NCBI RefSeq assembly: GCF_014898815.1
Contig: NW_026515541.1
Coordinates: 1,302,001 to 1,366,000, forward strand
DNA length: 64,000 bases
Source of the DNA: Panonychus citri
Lineage: Eukaryota; Arthropoda; Arachnida; Trombidiformes; Tetranychidae
Reading direction: 5' to 3'
The notes below the pieces were generated by a model. It worked only from the letters and a program-made list of their open reading frames with translations, had not been told where the DNA came from and did no database searches. Numbering within the stretch: position 1 is the first letter of the stretch; each line of letters begins with the position of its first letter. This document shows positions 35,166 to 48,305 of this stretch, piece by piece. The translations under genes and the position numbers were made by a program.

Positions 35166-36911
35166 ATGTTTAGGTAAGTATTTTTACTCTTGTCTTGCTT
35201 TTGGTTTGCTCTTTGGGTATTTTTAGTAGTAATTTATTGTTGTTTTGTTTGTTTGTTTGTTTTTTTATTCTCATTCAGGTTAACAACATCAACTGTTGTT
35301 CATAGATTACTTTGTGTTCATCTTAATTGTTGTGATGGTATTTGTGGTAATTTAAATGTTTCGCAGGTAAATGGTTACAAATTGTTGACTGGTAAAAGGA
35401 TTGATTCCTGTCGTTTATTTTGTTCCAATGATGGTGATAATAATAAAAAGATAACCCCAATCAAAGAAAGTGAGGTTAAGGTTGAGGTTAAAAGTGAAAA
35501 GGAAAATATTTTTAAATTTTCAAAGAAAAAGAAAGATCTTGATAAGGGAAGTTTAACTAATTGGTTTCGAACAAATTATGGTGAAAGAAAACCGAAAAAT
35601 ATGCCAACTGATTCTAGTCAATTAGATTCTCTTGATAGGTAAGAAATTCTACCAACAATTTATCTTTTTTTTTGTTCTATTCTATTCTATTCTATTTTAT
35701 TTTTATTCTATTCTCTTTTTTTTGTTTCGTTTTTAGAATTGCCATTACTTCATCTAATGAGGATTATGATTATCAAACTGTTAATATGGTCGCTTCCTTT
35801 TACGATACTGATTCCAAGGATTGGGAAAGTTACAAGCAGATTATTGAACAATTTAAGAAGCCAGGAAAATCTGGAATGAGAGTTGGTCAAGTTGAATTTA
35901 TCTATGGATCATTGAAACGATTAAAAGATTTTGGATTACATAAAGATACTCGTGCTTATAATGCACTTTTAAATGTTTTCCCGAAAGAGAAAATGCTTCC
36001 AGAGAATATTATTCAAGCGGGTTTCCTTCATTATGCTAAGCAACAATTTTGTGCCATCGATTTACTTGAAGAAATGGAACATAATTTAGTTTGTCCCGAT
36101 CAGGAAACAGTTGATTCCGTCATTGCAATTTTCGGTAAACGTTCCCATGTTTTCGAGAAAATGGGCTCAATGATCTATTGGACAACAAAAGCTCGATACA
36201 GTGATCCTTACCCAATGCCGAATACCCTCCCCTTAGATCCAAAGGAATTAGCAAAGATCAGTTTCCGACGAATGAGCCTCGACTTAAATTCTGAAATATC
36301 AGTATATTCGGTGAGAAGATTTTACAAATTTACCAACTTTACAAACATTCAAATCTTCAAATTCTAAATTGTTCTCTTTTAATTTCTTCCATCAGACTGA
36401 AGGTGTTCCCGATTCGATCGACAAAACTTGGATCGTTTCTTCAATGTCACCCGTCCAAAAGAGTCTAATTAATCGTCTAAATGAACCTTTATTCATCGAT
36501 GGTCCACATATCATGTGGTTAAAAGATCATATGACCAGTTACTTTGTACTGAAAACCACTGCTCCTAAAGAGATTGTCAAAGAGGAAAAGGATTACGAGG
36601 ACATGAGAGATTTACCCTTATTCGCTTACGGTGGATTATCTAAAAGTGAACATATCGCAAGAATCGAGGGTCTTCATAAAACCGAAGAGGGAACAATTTG
36701 TGGATTAGTGGCAACCGGAACTTCATCAAGAGATTCACTTCTCTCATATATACGAATTCTTCAATATCATATTCCCAAAATAAAGGAATTAAGTATCATC
36801 TTTAAACAAAGAGCACCAGAAACTGCGATTGGTCCAGTAAATGAAAACGAACAGGATAGTAATCAAACAGAGGCGAATGATGAAAAAATTAAGTTAATTG
36901 TAAATAAATAG
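35166..36911 (+). CDS. ECSIT: ECSIT, mitochondrial complex I assembly and Toll-pathway adaptor (join of four exons)
   Basis: Exons: 35166-35173 (ATG TTT AG only), 35279-35638, 35737-36310 and 36396-36911. All introns are GT-AG, 85-105 bases, and the total is 485 codons plus stop with no frame slip. Diagnostic ECSIT stretches are GQVEFIYGSLKRLKDFGL, YNALLNVFPKE, NIIQAGFLHYAKQQ and the C-terminal EPLFIDGPHIMWLKDHMTSY. The first 120 residues are basic and Ser/Thr/Leu-rich, as expected for a mitochondrial leader plus linker. ECSIT acts with NDUFAF1 and ACAD9 in complex I assembly and binds TRAF6 in Toll signalling. The human protein is 431 residues, so this one is somewhat longer at both ends. 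The eight-base first exon is inferred from the donor AG|GTAAGT and the phase match. Confidence 0.93.
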
Positions 36912-36932
36912 AACCTTCAACTTTTTTTTGTA

Positions 36933-36938
36933 AATAAA
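36933..36938 (+). promoter_or_regulatory. Poly(A) signal of ECSIT
   Basis: AATAAA occurs 22 bases after the ECSIT stop codon. Confidence 0.65.
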
Positions 36939-37119
36939 AAGATTGACTTAGTTTTAAAATTTACTTTTATGGTCAACATAAATACTATTATTCAATATAC
37001 CATACTGAATTGGTTGATTTCAACTAATTTAACAAACTTGATTCTTATAAATACCTAATATTATTTTTACAAATATCCAATTAGAGAGTAAATTATTGGA
37101 AAATTGATCATTGAGCTGG

Positions 37120-37298
37120 TCACTTTTTCTTGATGAAATGTTTCAAGTAATTTTTGTTGTCCAGTTTAACCGTTTCCGATTCAATGGTTCGATTGAAGGT
37201 TTCCTTAGGTTTTCTCCTTGCTTGCCAAGCTTTTCTTTCCACCTCTGATGTCAATTCTTCAAAAATAATCGGAAGTTTAACAACATAATTGAACAAAT
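37120..37298 (-). CDS. C-terminal exon of an unrecognised conserved-looking protein
   Basis: The minus strand reads about 59 codons from a possible acceptor (TGAATTGAG, phase 1) to TGA. The peptide starts DLFNYVVKLPIIFEELTSEV, goes on with ERKAWQARRKPKETFNRTIE and ends YLKHFIKKK. It is Lys/Arg-rich, of normal complexity and clearly unlike the surrounding low-complexity DNA. The style resembles the basic C-terminus of a small mitochondrial or ribosomal protein, but I do not recognise the family. The upstream exon should lie above 37300 and was not found. It converges on ECSIT with about 200 bases between the stops. Confidence 0.5.
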
Positions 37299-38849
37299 CT
37301 CAATTCATTTAATTAGTAATTTAATAGTATTGATTGATTGTGAATATTAATCATAATTAGATTATTACAATTAAGAGTAACAATAACGATGAATGAGGAG
37401 TAAAAATTTACAATTCAAATTGTTTATTGTTAATTAATTCACTAATCAGTTTCTTGTTAATGAAAGGGTTAACAATTAACTAGAAATCATATTGTTAGCA
37501 AATGTTAATTGGTTTAATATAATTCAATGAATTTAAGATTAACCAAAATAATCAGCATTGATTGTTAGACTTGATTAGATTGACCTAAATCAATTGAGTT
37601 GCAATTTAATTACTAAGTTTGTGTTGAATGAAATCAAAATTGTTAATCATCTCGTTGTTTGTAACTAATTCAATTGCTTGTGTGGGCGATTAATTCAATA
37701 CATTGGTGGCCTTTTGATTCAATAATTAACTTTGATCAGTCCACTTTTTCATCGGGAAATCAATTGAATAGCCTCAGGGTATTGTACCGATAATAATATT
37801 GATTAAATTTCAATAGTTTCAAGTTTAATTTTCATTATAATATCAATTGGAAAACGATAATAACAATTTAATGTCAATCTATTGAATTAATTTTACAATT
37901 CTCTAAGTGTAAGTTAATTGTTAACAATCAAAGCCACAAATTAAATTACCAACTTAATTACAAGATATCATAAGATAATATCAAAAGGTTTCCCCTTTTC
38001 CCAAATTAAATTAGTTAATCAGTAATCAATTGGATAATAATTGTGATTTTTCAATTTACAATTTAACTGTTGTTTTCTCATTGATTGATTGATTGATTGA
38101 TTGTTATTGACTAATTGCCCTAAAGTCATAAAGTTATCAAATTGTTAGATATTGACTATGATAATTATCTTAAAGTAAATATATCGTTGGTTAATTGTTA
38201 CATTGATTTATTGTCAGTTAATTGTTATTGTTAACTCTTTACCCTCAATACAATTGTATTAACAAACTGTCAAGTTTTAAATTCACAATTGTAAGCAATT
38301 AACTTGATCTAATTGTCTGTTTGTTTTGTTCAAATTAACAATTTCTGATTGTTTGATCAAAATATCAATATAATAACCAAATCAAATTAAAAAAATTTTT
38401 TCTCTTCAAATGATCACAATCAAGTTAATATTATCATTATTATAACATTTGATAATAATAATGTTTTATTGATTTACTAACCAGCGGCAATTATCATTAT
38501 ATTATTATCATCAGTTAACAATTTACTAATTCAATGATGTTTAATGTTCATTGATGATCAAGTTTTCAGATATCATGATGATGATAATAGATTTTATCTA
38601 ATGGTCAGTTTGTAATATCGTTTTTCCTTATAATCGTGGGGTCAATTTCGAGGTAAGCAATAAAATCACATAATAACAATTAAAGTTGAAATTAACAATC
38701 AAACTTTTCACTCAATCATTTCCCAGGTAAACGGAAGCAGATGCAATTTATTTAAATCATGATCAACAATTAACATAGAGAGAGAGAGAGAATGATAAAG
38801 TTTAATTGTTGATGATGATGATGGTTAAGATTTCGAGTTGAGATTTGAA
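37299..38849. other. AT-rich non-coding DNA dense in CAATTA/TAATTG
   Basis: Nothing coding is seen. The sequence is an almost continuous mixture of TTAATTG, CAATTA, TTGTTAAC and similar words, with a (TTGA)n run at about 38079-38101. Confidence 0.7.
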
Positions 38850-38988
38850 ATGGTTCAAACTGATCTTGAACTGAATCCATTTACCTGGCGGGTTTATCAA
38901 TGTTTTCACGCGCTTGGTTATCACCACCATAACCACCATGATGATACTCAGACTCATGTATTTGGTTACACACCGGTGGATGTTAAAG
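38850..38988 (+). CDS. Candidate coding exon of an unknown gene
   Basis: An open frame starting ATG at 38850 encodes MVQTDLELNPFTWRVYQCF followed by HALGYHHHNHHDDTQTHVF and GYTPVDVK. It reaches a good phase-1 donor, AAAG|GTAATA, at 38989. Composition is far more protein-like than the flanks. An upstream in-frame segment from 38838 is also open. No following exon or family was recognised, so both gene and start are uncertain. Confidence 0.33.
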
Positions 38989-40183
38989 GTAATAGGAAGT
39001 CACCCAACAGGAACCAGAACAACAACAACAAAGGTAAACAAAAAGTTTTCAACGAAGAAAAAAAAAAGAAAACAAACTTTTCATGATAAATCGTTAGGAT
39101 GACTGATGAAATATCATGAAGATGATGATGATGATGATCAGAAGTAGATAAGAATTGATTGATTGGGCTCATTATGAAGACGATCAACATGATGATACCT
39201 TTGATTAGGAATCATCAGTAAAACGATTCACATGATTAACTTTTTTTTTTCCTTCCTCAGAACTTTTTTTTTCAATTGGCCTTTTTGTTTGTTACTAATT
39301 CAATTTAGACTCAATTAATGATCAATGATGATGATTATTATTACTATCATGTTATCATCTTTCATCATTTCTTATACATACACCTCAAGTTGTTTAATTA
39401 TAATCGTCATCATCATCTAAACAAGATTATCATTATCAAGAAAAATCAACAAGATGAAAAAAAATCTGATTGAAAATTGATGTTTTCTTTACCTTTCCCA
39501 ATTGAATCAGACAATTAGATACACAAAACTTTGTTGATTAACTCTCAACGTTAATTATTACTAAATTTCTTCTTGTTGATTGTTACTAATCAACTGATTC
39601 AGTAATTAATATCTGATACCTTTGGGAACAGTATCATGAATGTTTGTTTATTTTTCTTTTCACTGGAAAGTTTCAACTTTCACTGAGAAAGAAAATATTC
39701 CTTACAAGATAAGTTACATGAGATAATATGTATGATATTCATATCTAATTACAGGGTATCCTTATTATCATCATCATCATCATCTGCATCATCTCTAGTG
39801 AAAGTAACTATCAATTTCCAAAGGTATTGAAAGAAAAAGTCTCCCTTTCCATTGCAAGTCAGAATAAAATCTGAAACATTTTCGTCATGAGAAAAACTCA
39901 ATCATTAGGAACTTCCATCTAATCATGATAATGTAAAAGATGCCGATAGTTTAAATGATCACTGAACCTTTTTTGGTGTGGCTGACCAGTTGACCAGTCG
40001 ATATAATTTTCAGTGAACAAAAAAAAATAGTAAATAATGTACAATCACAGTATTGATAACAGGGAAAAGTGAATAACAATCAATGAGATTCATTGATTAA
40101 CAATTCAAAATAACGAAACAATCAACAGGTAAGAATGGAAGATAATCTTCAATGGCTTCTTTCTCATCGTCATCAAAGTTTTT

Positions 40184-40205
40184 TCCTCCTCCTCCTCCTC
40201 CTCCT
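40184..40205. repeat. (TCC)n microsatellite
   Basis: About seven CCT repeats on the plus strand. Confidence 0.9.
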
Positions 40206-41508
40206 ACCACTTACGAACTGACCACATCCAACTTGCTACCTTGTCTTTTTTCGCATCACTTTACTTTCTCATCTCTCCTTTAGAAGAAGAAGAAGAGAAA
40301 AATAATAATAATAAAGAACAAACAAAAAAAAATTGAAATTGATATTTTCTTTTCCAGGTAAGGTAATCACCTCCACCTCCATTTGACCATCATTATCAAG
40401 CAAAATCAGCAAACAATCACCAATCATTCATAAGATATGGCAACTGATATACTTACCTGATTGATTGTGTTCGTTAAGGAGGAAGAGAATGGAAGATAAC
40501 TGAGAAAGTTCACCTTGACAATCCCTCTTTTTTTCTTCTACTCCTCATTGACTTTTAATCTATTCTGGAAGAAGAAGATGATAAACTATCAGTAGAAGAA
40601 GAAGAGATGATGATGATGATGATGATGGAGAAAACTACAGAAAAAAAGTAGAATAGAAACAAAGTTGAGGCGAAATTTGAAACCAAATAGTAACTGTTGA
40701 GGTGCAGTTTCCAAATTCGTTGCAACGAAATTTCAACAGAAGCTCAACTTCATGTATCATTTGAAAGAGAGACAGATACATCAACATCAACATGAAATTT
40801 TCTATCCTTCGAATTTAAATTTAGTTCCATTTTTTTACCTGTTCTTTTTTTTCTCTACCTGTATTAGTAGTTACATCATATGGTGGCTACTGATTGTTGT
40901 AGTGTTTGTTATCATCATCTTCATCATGGTAATCAAAATATTTACAGATTATAATCATCATCAAGGTTGATTTGCAAATAGAGGGAAAAACAATCTGAAT
41001 TAACGTTAGCAATTCATTATGATGATTATTATTAAATCGTTGGACACATTGTATTATGTATATAATATCATCAATCATAATCTAATTGTCTTCATCATCA
41101 AGTTAATTAACGGAAATGCAAGAGAAAGAGCAAACTAAATTAGTATTTGTGTATCAACAATTAGATGAAAAATTGTTGCAAGAATATTATTTTAATCGAG
41201 ACCCAGTTATTACAAATATAATGTTCAATCATTGGTATGAATTCAATTAAATTCAAAGGGAATGGCAAGAGAAACAATCAAATTCTGGAATCACTTTCCC
41301 TGTTGTAATAATAATAGATAATCAAACAATCAAGCAATAAATGATTACCATTAGCAATCAAGTAAACTACCAACCAAAAAAAAAACTCAAGGCAATACTG
41401 GATACTAATCAAAATGATGAAATATTTCATTTGCAAAGCAATTGCTGACTGATTACTACAATGGGTAAGGTTATATAATAAATATAATACTGAACAAATA
41501 ATAATAAT

Positions 41509-41533
41509 AATATATATATATATATATATATAT
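41509..41533. repeat. (AT)n microsatellite
   Basis: About 25 bases of alternating AT following an (ATA)n tract. Confidence 0.95.
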
Positions 41534-44462
41534 TATCAAGTATATTATGATAATAATAATCAACAAGAGGAATATCAACAAACAACAATCAGGCAAATAG
41601 AAACAAAAAAAAAGGTAAGAAAATGATGAAGATGAAAAATCATCACGTTAACTAAATCAGAGCAACAAAAACAACAGCAACAAAAAAAAGCGCAACAATA
41701 ATGTAATAATAATATACGCAAGGTCAACACGCACCTTAAGGCTAGGCCAAAATCTGAGCTACAGGTACACCAAGTTACAGCTACTTTAAAGTAACTACCC
41801 TGTACTACTAACTACAATTAACTACTACATTTATGTATGAATTTACCTTTGTATTTACCTGTTGGTTCAATTTTTTTGTTTTCTGTTTTCATTTTTCTCT
41901 CTCTCTCTTTTATGTTCACCAAGATTATTGTTCAGAATCTCAAGAACTTCAGAACTTTGTTTTTATTTTCATCCGTTCGTTCAAATCTAATCGCCGCTTC
42001 TGAGATGCTAATGTGTAATAATAATGGTAGTAGTTGTTATTATCTAAATCAAGAACAATTTGATGAGCTGCAATAAGAAGCAATCAAGTAATCATCATCA
42101 TTATCATCAACCTAATCATAATCATCATAATCATAATCATTTGAATATCAAATTCCGCACCCAAATTTTTTTTTCATATTCACCGATAACTAATACAACT
42201 TTAATTGTTGTTAATCTTTTCTCATTTTCTTTTAAGGTTTGATTTAATTGCCTTATGATTTACTCATTGGTAAATCATTTGAATATCATTTGTATCTCAT
42301 TTTATTGGTCATCTAATTGTAATCATTATGATTTACTTGAGATTTCATTTAACTATTATCATATTTTTTGGGTGCAGATGAGAGTTAATTGTTACTATCG
42401 CAATTTAAATTGTTACCCGTTGGTCAATTTTAACTTTTCATATGCAGTTGATTTAATTAATCTGGTTGTTTAATTTACTCGTTGATTAACTTGTTATATT
42501 TTCTAATAATGATAACAATTAACTGGTTCCTTGTTTCCTTGGTATTTGATTGAATTGTTTTCCGTACTGATTAGTTGGATATTTATCAAATTGTTGCAAT
42601 TGGTTAATTGTTTATAGCAATTAAATGTTACACATTAACTATCCAATGGGTAACTGTTTGTTTGCACAATTTACTTTGATTCATTTATCATAATTAAGAC
42701 AATTAATCATTTTTTAGGAAAAACAAAAAACTTTTTTTATTCAACTTTCTGTTAATTTTATCATTGAGGAAATTAATTTCTGCTTAATTATCAACATTTA
42801 ATTGTAAAATTATTTTCCATCATCATCATCATCATCAAGAGCTTATTATTATTGTTACGATAATAAATTTTGATAATAATGTAATTATAATTTGATAATG
42901 TTGTTTAAATGTTAATCAACTTGATTACTTTGTTATTATTACTTGATTTAGTTATTGTAACATTATTTGGTTAACCCTAAATACAGTTACAATTAACAAA
43001 TTGTTAACAATCAAAAGATCATCTTGACAATCAACATCTTGATTTGTAAATTGTTTGAAAACTTTAATTCCTCTCAATTGATGATTAAATTGCTCATGTA
43101 TATTTGTAACATAAATTGTGATTAAAAGTAATCACAATTTAAAAACCAATCCTTAAATTTTAACCAACTAATTATGTTTCAACAATCAACATGAACATTA
43201 AATTTAATCATTACAAATAAACAAGAAAAACAAAGTAAATTTATCATTACAATTAAGTCAACAATCAGCTTGAGGATAATGATTACAATTTAAATCTTAA
43301 TTCAATTGGTGAGATAAATCAATTTGGGAAAAAATCGTTGATCACAATTTAGTTAATTAACTAAATAATCCAATTATCCTAATATAAGTAATACTTGATC
43401 TGTCAAGTTAATTAATTAAACGATTGAGACACAATTATACATCAATCTTAATGATTTAATAGACAATTAATGACGGAAACCAGTTGAACAATTAACTTAA
43501 TCATTAGACGGAATTGGTGATTACGAGGTATCAATAAAACTACTGTAACAATATCAAATTGAATCATTAATATCACAATAAAATATTGATTTAAGTTGCT
43601 AATTAACAATCAATTCCCTGCAGAAATTTAATACTAAATCATTAGCTAAATAAATTGTACTTTGTTTTTCACTTTGAAATGATTAAACTATTAATACAAT
43701 TAACTCAATTATCTAAGTGAGAAGCAAGAAAAGTTGTTTTTAGATATTAATTTAAATAATTTGATTAACAATTAAAGTATTTCATTAAATGATGATTATC
43801 ATTATCGTTTACGGATCAAGATTAACTTTTTTTTTCTGCTTCTTGTCTGTATTAATTATGGTTTTACTAGTGGCAAGTAATTATAATCATGATTAACAAA
43901 TCGTGACTTGATTATCATTTTCATTCACAACAATCAGCTAATTGTTGAGACTAGAAAAAAGAGAAGCTATTAATTAACGCCATCGAAAAGTTAATTAGTT
44001 AATTGTTCTACTAAAACTATTCTCGAGTATCAAATTCTCTCTCAACTCTAAAAGTATTGATATCGATTGATTTTCGATAACTGACCTTAAATGACCACGA
44101 ATTTGATCATTTTTTTGTTCGAAACTTAAACTTGTTCACTAATTGATCATCGAATTGATCATCGAAAATCAATCAATTTAATAGAAAAGGGAAAAAGTAA
44201 GGGATTTGATAATGTCTTTCATTTCTTTTCGCATCCTTGGATAATTAACTAATTGCTACTGATTTGATTGCGAATAAGAAAAAAAAAACTTCAACTGTCG
44301 AGGATTATTTTCCATTATTGATTGGAGTTTATTTCGTGTTCAACTAACGGTTGTTTAGATTCAATTTCAGTCGATTTAATCTCATATTCGGTGTCGATTT
44401 GGTTTATTTTGACTTAGTGGATTAAATCATCAACTAATTGGTCGATAAATTAAAAGCTAATC

Positions 44463-45062
44463 ATGTCTTCAGGCGATGTTATCAAGAGCTCTTTACCATT
44501 GGAAGATTTTCTTTTTCTCTTTCGCCCTGATATACAAAAGTTCAATGGAATCAAGAAACCTGTCACCATTGAGAACTGGACTAGACACTTCGAGTCAACA
44601 GCAAAGAGATACCATTGGACCAAAGATGATCTGATGGATTTGCTTGGCGAATATCTTGAAGATGAAGCTTTGAACTTTTATCTCAACGAAAAAGATTCAA
44701 CCTCATCATGGAATGAGATGAAGATCAAGTTAATAGAGCGATTTAAAAGTTACACACTCGAACCGATCATTGAGTTTACCCGACTTAAGTTTCACCATTG
44801 TAAGAATGTCATGGATTACTTTGAATCTAAACGACGATTAGCTCATCTTGCTGGTATATCAGAATCGGATGCTGTACCCTTGATGATTGAACATCTCGGT
44901 GAACCCTTCAAGCAATATTTCACTGATGGTCGAACCAAAACTTATGACCAATTTGCCACCATCGTCCAATCAGCTGAGAGCCTATTGCCACCTCGCATTC
45001 ACGGTGATCTAGTAATCACCATCAAGGGAAACTTCAGTTCTGTAAACGATCAAGACCATTGA
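44463..45062 (+). CDS. Capsid-type Gag-like protein, copy 1
   Basis: A 199-residue open frame with normal codon composition inside AT-rich DNA. It has the layout of a Ty3/mdg4-type Gag capsid: FNGIKKPVTIENWTRHFEST near residue 30, LGEYLEDEALNFYL, then SWNEMKIKLIERF and a C-terminal lobe with LAHLAGISESDAVPLMIEHL. There is no CCHC zinc knuckle, protease, reverse transcriptase or integrase after it, and no flanking long terminal repeats. It could be a domesticated capsid gene of the Arc/PNMA kind or a stranded Gag remnant. The intact frame in both copies favours the first. Family membership is judged by pattern only. Confidence 0.72.
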   Translation: MSSGDVIKSSLPLEDFLFLFRPDIQKFNGIKKPVTIENWTRHFESTAKRYHWTKDDLMDLLGEYLEDEALNFYLNEKDSTSSWNEMKIKLIERFKSYTLEPIIEFTRLKFHHCKNVMDYFESKRRLAHLAGISESDAVPLMIEHLGEPFKQYFTDGRTKTYDQFATIVQSAESLLPPRIHGDLVITIKGNFSSVNDQDH

Positions 45063-45551
45063 AATTCTTGTCCCAATCAAGACACATAAATGTCATTCTG
45101 GCAAAAACAAAATCGCAAGAGAAAAACAATTTCATCAATTTATTCCGTTGCATCAGAATTTCCCATGAAAAAAAAAACAATCCAATCAAAAGTTATTTTC
45201 GAAACGAAAATTTTCAAATAGAATCATTTTCTTGTATTTCCTTTTTTTATGATTAATTTAATGTCCAGAAGATTTGTAAAGTTAGTGACCAAGGGGCATT
45301 TTCTTGTCTTGACAGATTTAATATCTTTACATTACTAGATTAACATTATAATCAAATTATATATGCAATTAGTTGTTCGAGAGTTAAAATGATTTAATTT
45401 CCAAATTATATGCTCATTAGATTTTTATTACACATTCATATTCACTTACCTGTGCAGGTAGAAAGTAGCATATCCTAGTCAAAGAGATGATGATGATAAG
45501 AAGAAGAAGATGAGCAACAAGTGAGAGAAAAAGAGAAAAAAGAAATAAAAA

Positions 45552-45582
<31 letters not shown>

Positions 45583-45918
45583 AAAGATAATGATATAAGA
45601 TAGTAGATTATTTTTTTCTTCCAAAGATTAAGCTTAGATTTTCACCTTTTCCTCCATAGGAGTCTTACCTTATTCTCTCTTCCAACTGACAGATAATTAT
45701 CTTCTTGTTTATCTCCTCCTCTTCTCCTTCATCATCATCATCTTCTTCTTCTTCAAGAAAGATGAGACACTTACCTCCTTCCCTTGTCATCTTCATCTTT
45801 ACTACCAACTAACTACCTCACCTGTCTTAACCTCCTCCTCCTCCTTCATCATCTCATTCACCTTTAGAACTTTATTTTTTATGTTCTTTTTTTAGTTCAC
45901 CAACGATAAATACTATCA

Positions 45919-46101
45919 ATGGACAAGATCAGTTACTCTCAAAAGCAGAGAGCAAAAAAAAACGAACAGCAACTTCACCTTAAAATCGTAATAAAAAAAA
46001 CACAAATAAACTCAGGTAATCACATTGGAATCATCATCATTTTGATTACCTTTTTGCTCGTAGTTTATTTATTTTTTTGCCTCTGTGGTGAATCCAATTA
46101 A
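45919..46101 (+). CDS. Possible small membrane protein, copy 1
   Basis: A 60-codon frame with a Lys/Gln-rich N-terminus (MDKISYSQKQRAKKNEQQ) and a single hydrophobic segment at about residues 37-55 (IGIIIILITFLLVVYLFF), ending CLCGESN. It would be a tail-anchored protein. It is identical at the base level in both copies, so conservation tells nothing. Function is unknown and it may be chance. Confidence 0.2.
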   Translation: MDKISYSQKQRAKKNEQQLHLKIVIKKTQINSGNHIGIIIILITFLLVVYLFFCLCGESN

Positions 46102-48305
46102 ATAGCCCACTTGAGATGATGATTATGATGATGATGATGATGATGACAACGATATCGTTACCTGCAACATTATCATTTGAGCTTCATGAAGATGACACTT
46201 TTTATGAGGTTTACCTTTTTTCTTGCAACGATTTTCATCAAAAAAAAAACATAATCATTTACGAAACTTTTACCTGTTGAAATAAAACATTTACCTGGTC
46301 ATACATTTCATCCTATTAAATGGACATTCTTTAATTTACTCGTTGATTAACTTTTATATTTTCTAATAATGATAACAATTAACTGGTTCCTTGTTTCTTG
46401 GTATTTGATTGAATTGTTTCCGTACTGATTAGTTGGATATTTATCAAATTGTTGCAATTGGTTAATTGTTTATAGCAATTAAATGTTACATTAACTATCA
46501 ATGGGTAACTGTTTGTTTGCACAATTTACTTTGATTCATTTATCATAATTAAGACAATTAATCATTTTAGGAAAACAAAAACTTTTTATTCAACTTTCTG
46601 TTAATTTTATCATTGGGAAATTAATTTCTGTAATTAACATTTAATTGTAAAATTATTTTCCATCATCATCATCATCATCAAGAGCTTATTATTATTGTTA
46701 CGATAATAAATTTTGATAATAATGTAATTATAATTTGATAATGTTGTTTAAATGTTAATCAACTTGATTACTTATTATTACTTGATTTAGTTATTGTAAC
46801 ATTATTTGGTTAACCCTAAATACAGTTACAATTAACAAATTGTTAACAATCAAAAGATCATCTTGACAATCAACATCTTGATTTGTAAATTGTTTGAAAA
46901 CTTTAATTCCTCTCAATTGATGATTAACTTGCTCATGTATATTTGTAACATAAATTGTGATTAAAAGTAATCACAATTTAAAAACCAATCCTTAAATTTT
47001 AACCAACTAATTATGTTTCAACAATCAACATGAACATTAAATTTAATCATTACAAATAAACAAAAAAAAACAAAGTAAATTTATCATTACAATTAAGTCA
47101 ACAATCAGCTTGAGGATAATGATAACAATTTAAATCTTAATTCAATTGATGAGATAAATCAATTTGGGAAAAAATCGTTGATCACAATTTAGTTAATTAA
47201 CTACTAAATAATCCAATTATCCTAATATAAGTAATACTTGATCTGTCAAGTTAATTAAACGATTGAGACACAATTATACATCAATCTTAATGATTTAATA
47301 GACAATTAATGACGGAAACCAGTTGAACAATTAACTTAATCATTAGACGGAATTGGTGATTACGAGGTATCAATAAAACTACTGTAACAATATCAAATTG
47401 AATCATTAATATCACAATAAAATATTGATTTAAGTTGCTAATTAACAATCAATTCCCTGCAGAAATTTAATACTAAATCATTAGCTAAATAAATTGTACT
47501 TTGTTTTTCACTTTGAAATGATTAAACTACAATTAACTCAATTATCTAAGTGAGAAGCAAGAAAAGTTGTTTTTAGATATTAATTTAAATAATTTGATTA
47601 ACAATTAAAGTATTTCATTAAATGATGATTATCATTATCGTTTACGGATCAAGATTAACTTTTTTTTTCTGCTTCTTGTCTGTATTAATTATGGTTTTAC
47701 TAGTGGCAAGTAATTATAATCATGATTAACAAATCGTGACTTGATTATCATTTTCATTCACAACAATCAGCTAATTGTTGAGACTCGAAAAAAGAGAAGC
47801 TATTAATTAACGCCATTGAAAAGTTAATTAGTTAATTGTTCTACTAAAACTATTCTCGAGTATCAAATTCTCTCTCAACTCTAAAAGTATTGATATCGAT
47901 TGATTTTCGATAACTGACCTTAAATGACCACGAATTTGATCAATTTTTTTGTTCGAAACTTAAACTTGTTCACTAATTGATCATCGAACTGATCATCGAA
48001 AATCAATCAATTTAATAGAAAAGGGAAAAAGTAAGGGATTTGATAATGTCTTTCATTTCTTTTCGCATCCTTGGATAATTAACTAATTGCTACTGATTTG
48101 ATTGCGAATAAGAAAAATTATTAATAACTTCAACTGTCGAGGATTATTTTCCATTATTGATTGGAGTTTATTTCGTGTTCAACTAACGGTTGTTTAGATT
48201 CAATTTCAGTCGATTTAATCTCATATTCGGTGTCGATTTGGTTTATTTTGACTTAGTGGATTAAATCATCAACTAATTGGTCGATAAATTAAAAGTAAAA
48301 TAATC

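Larger units (their letters stand above)
38989..42468. other. Non-coding, low-complexity DNA
   Basis: It contains ATGATG, GAAGAA and CTCCTC runs, a (TCC)n tract at 40184-40205 and an (AT)n tract at 41509-41533. Open frames at 40752, 41837, 42060 and 42255 are Ile/Phe/His/Asn-rich and not convincing. Confidence 0.65.
42469..46329. repeat. Tandem segmental duplication, copy 1 (about 3.86 kb)
   Basis: The unit begins TTTAATTTACTCGTTGATTA and ends CCTATTAAATGGACATT, where copy 2 starts at once. It contains CAATTA-rich DNA, a Gag-like gene (44463-45062), splice-like and microsatellite-rich DNA including a (GA)n run at 45557-45582, and a small open frame (45919-46101). The 42469 and 46330 boundaries show no long terminal repeats. 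Confidence 0.93.
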
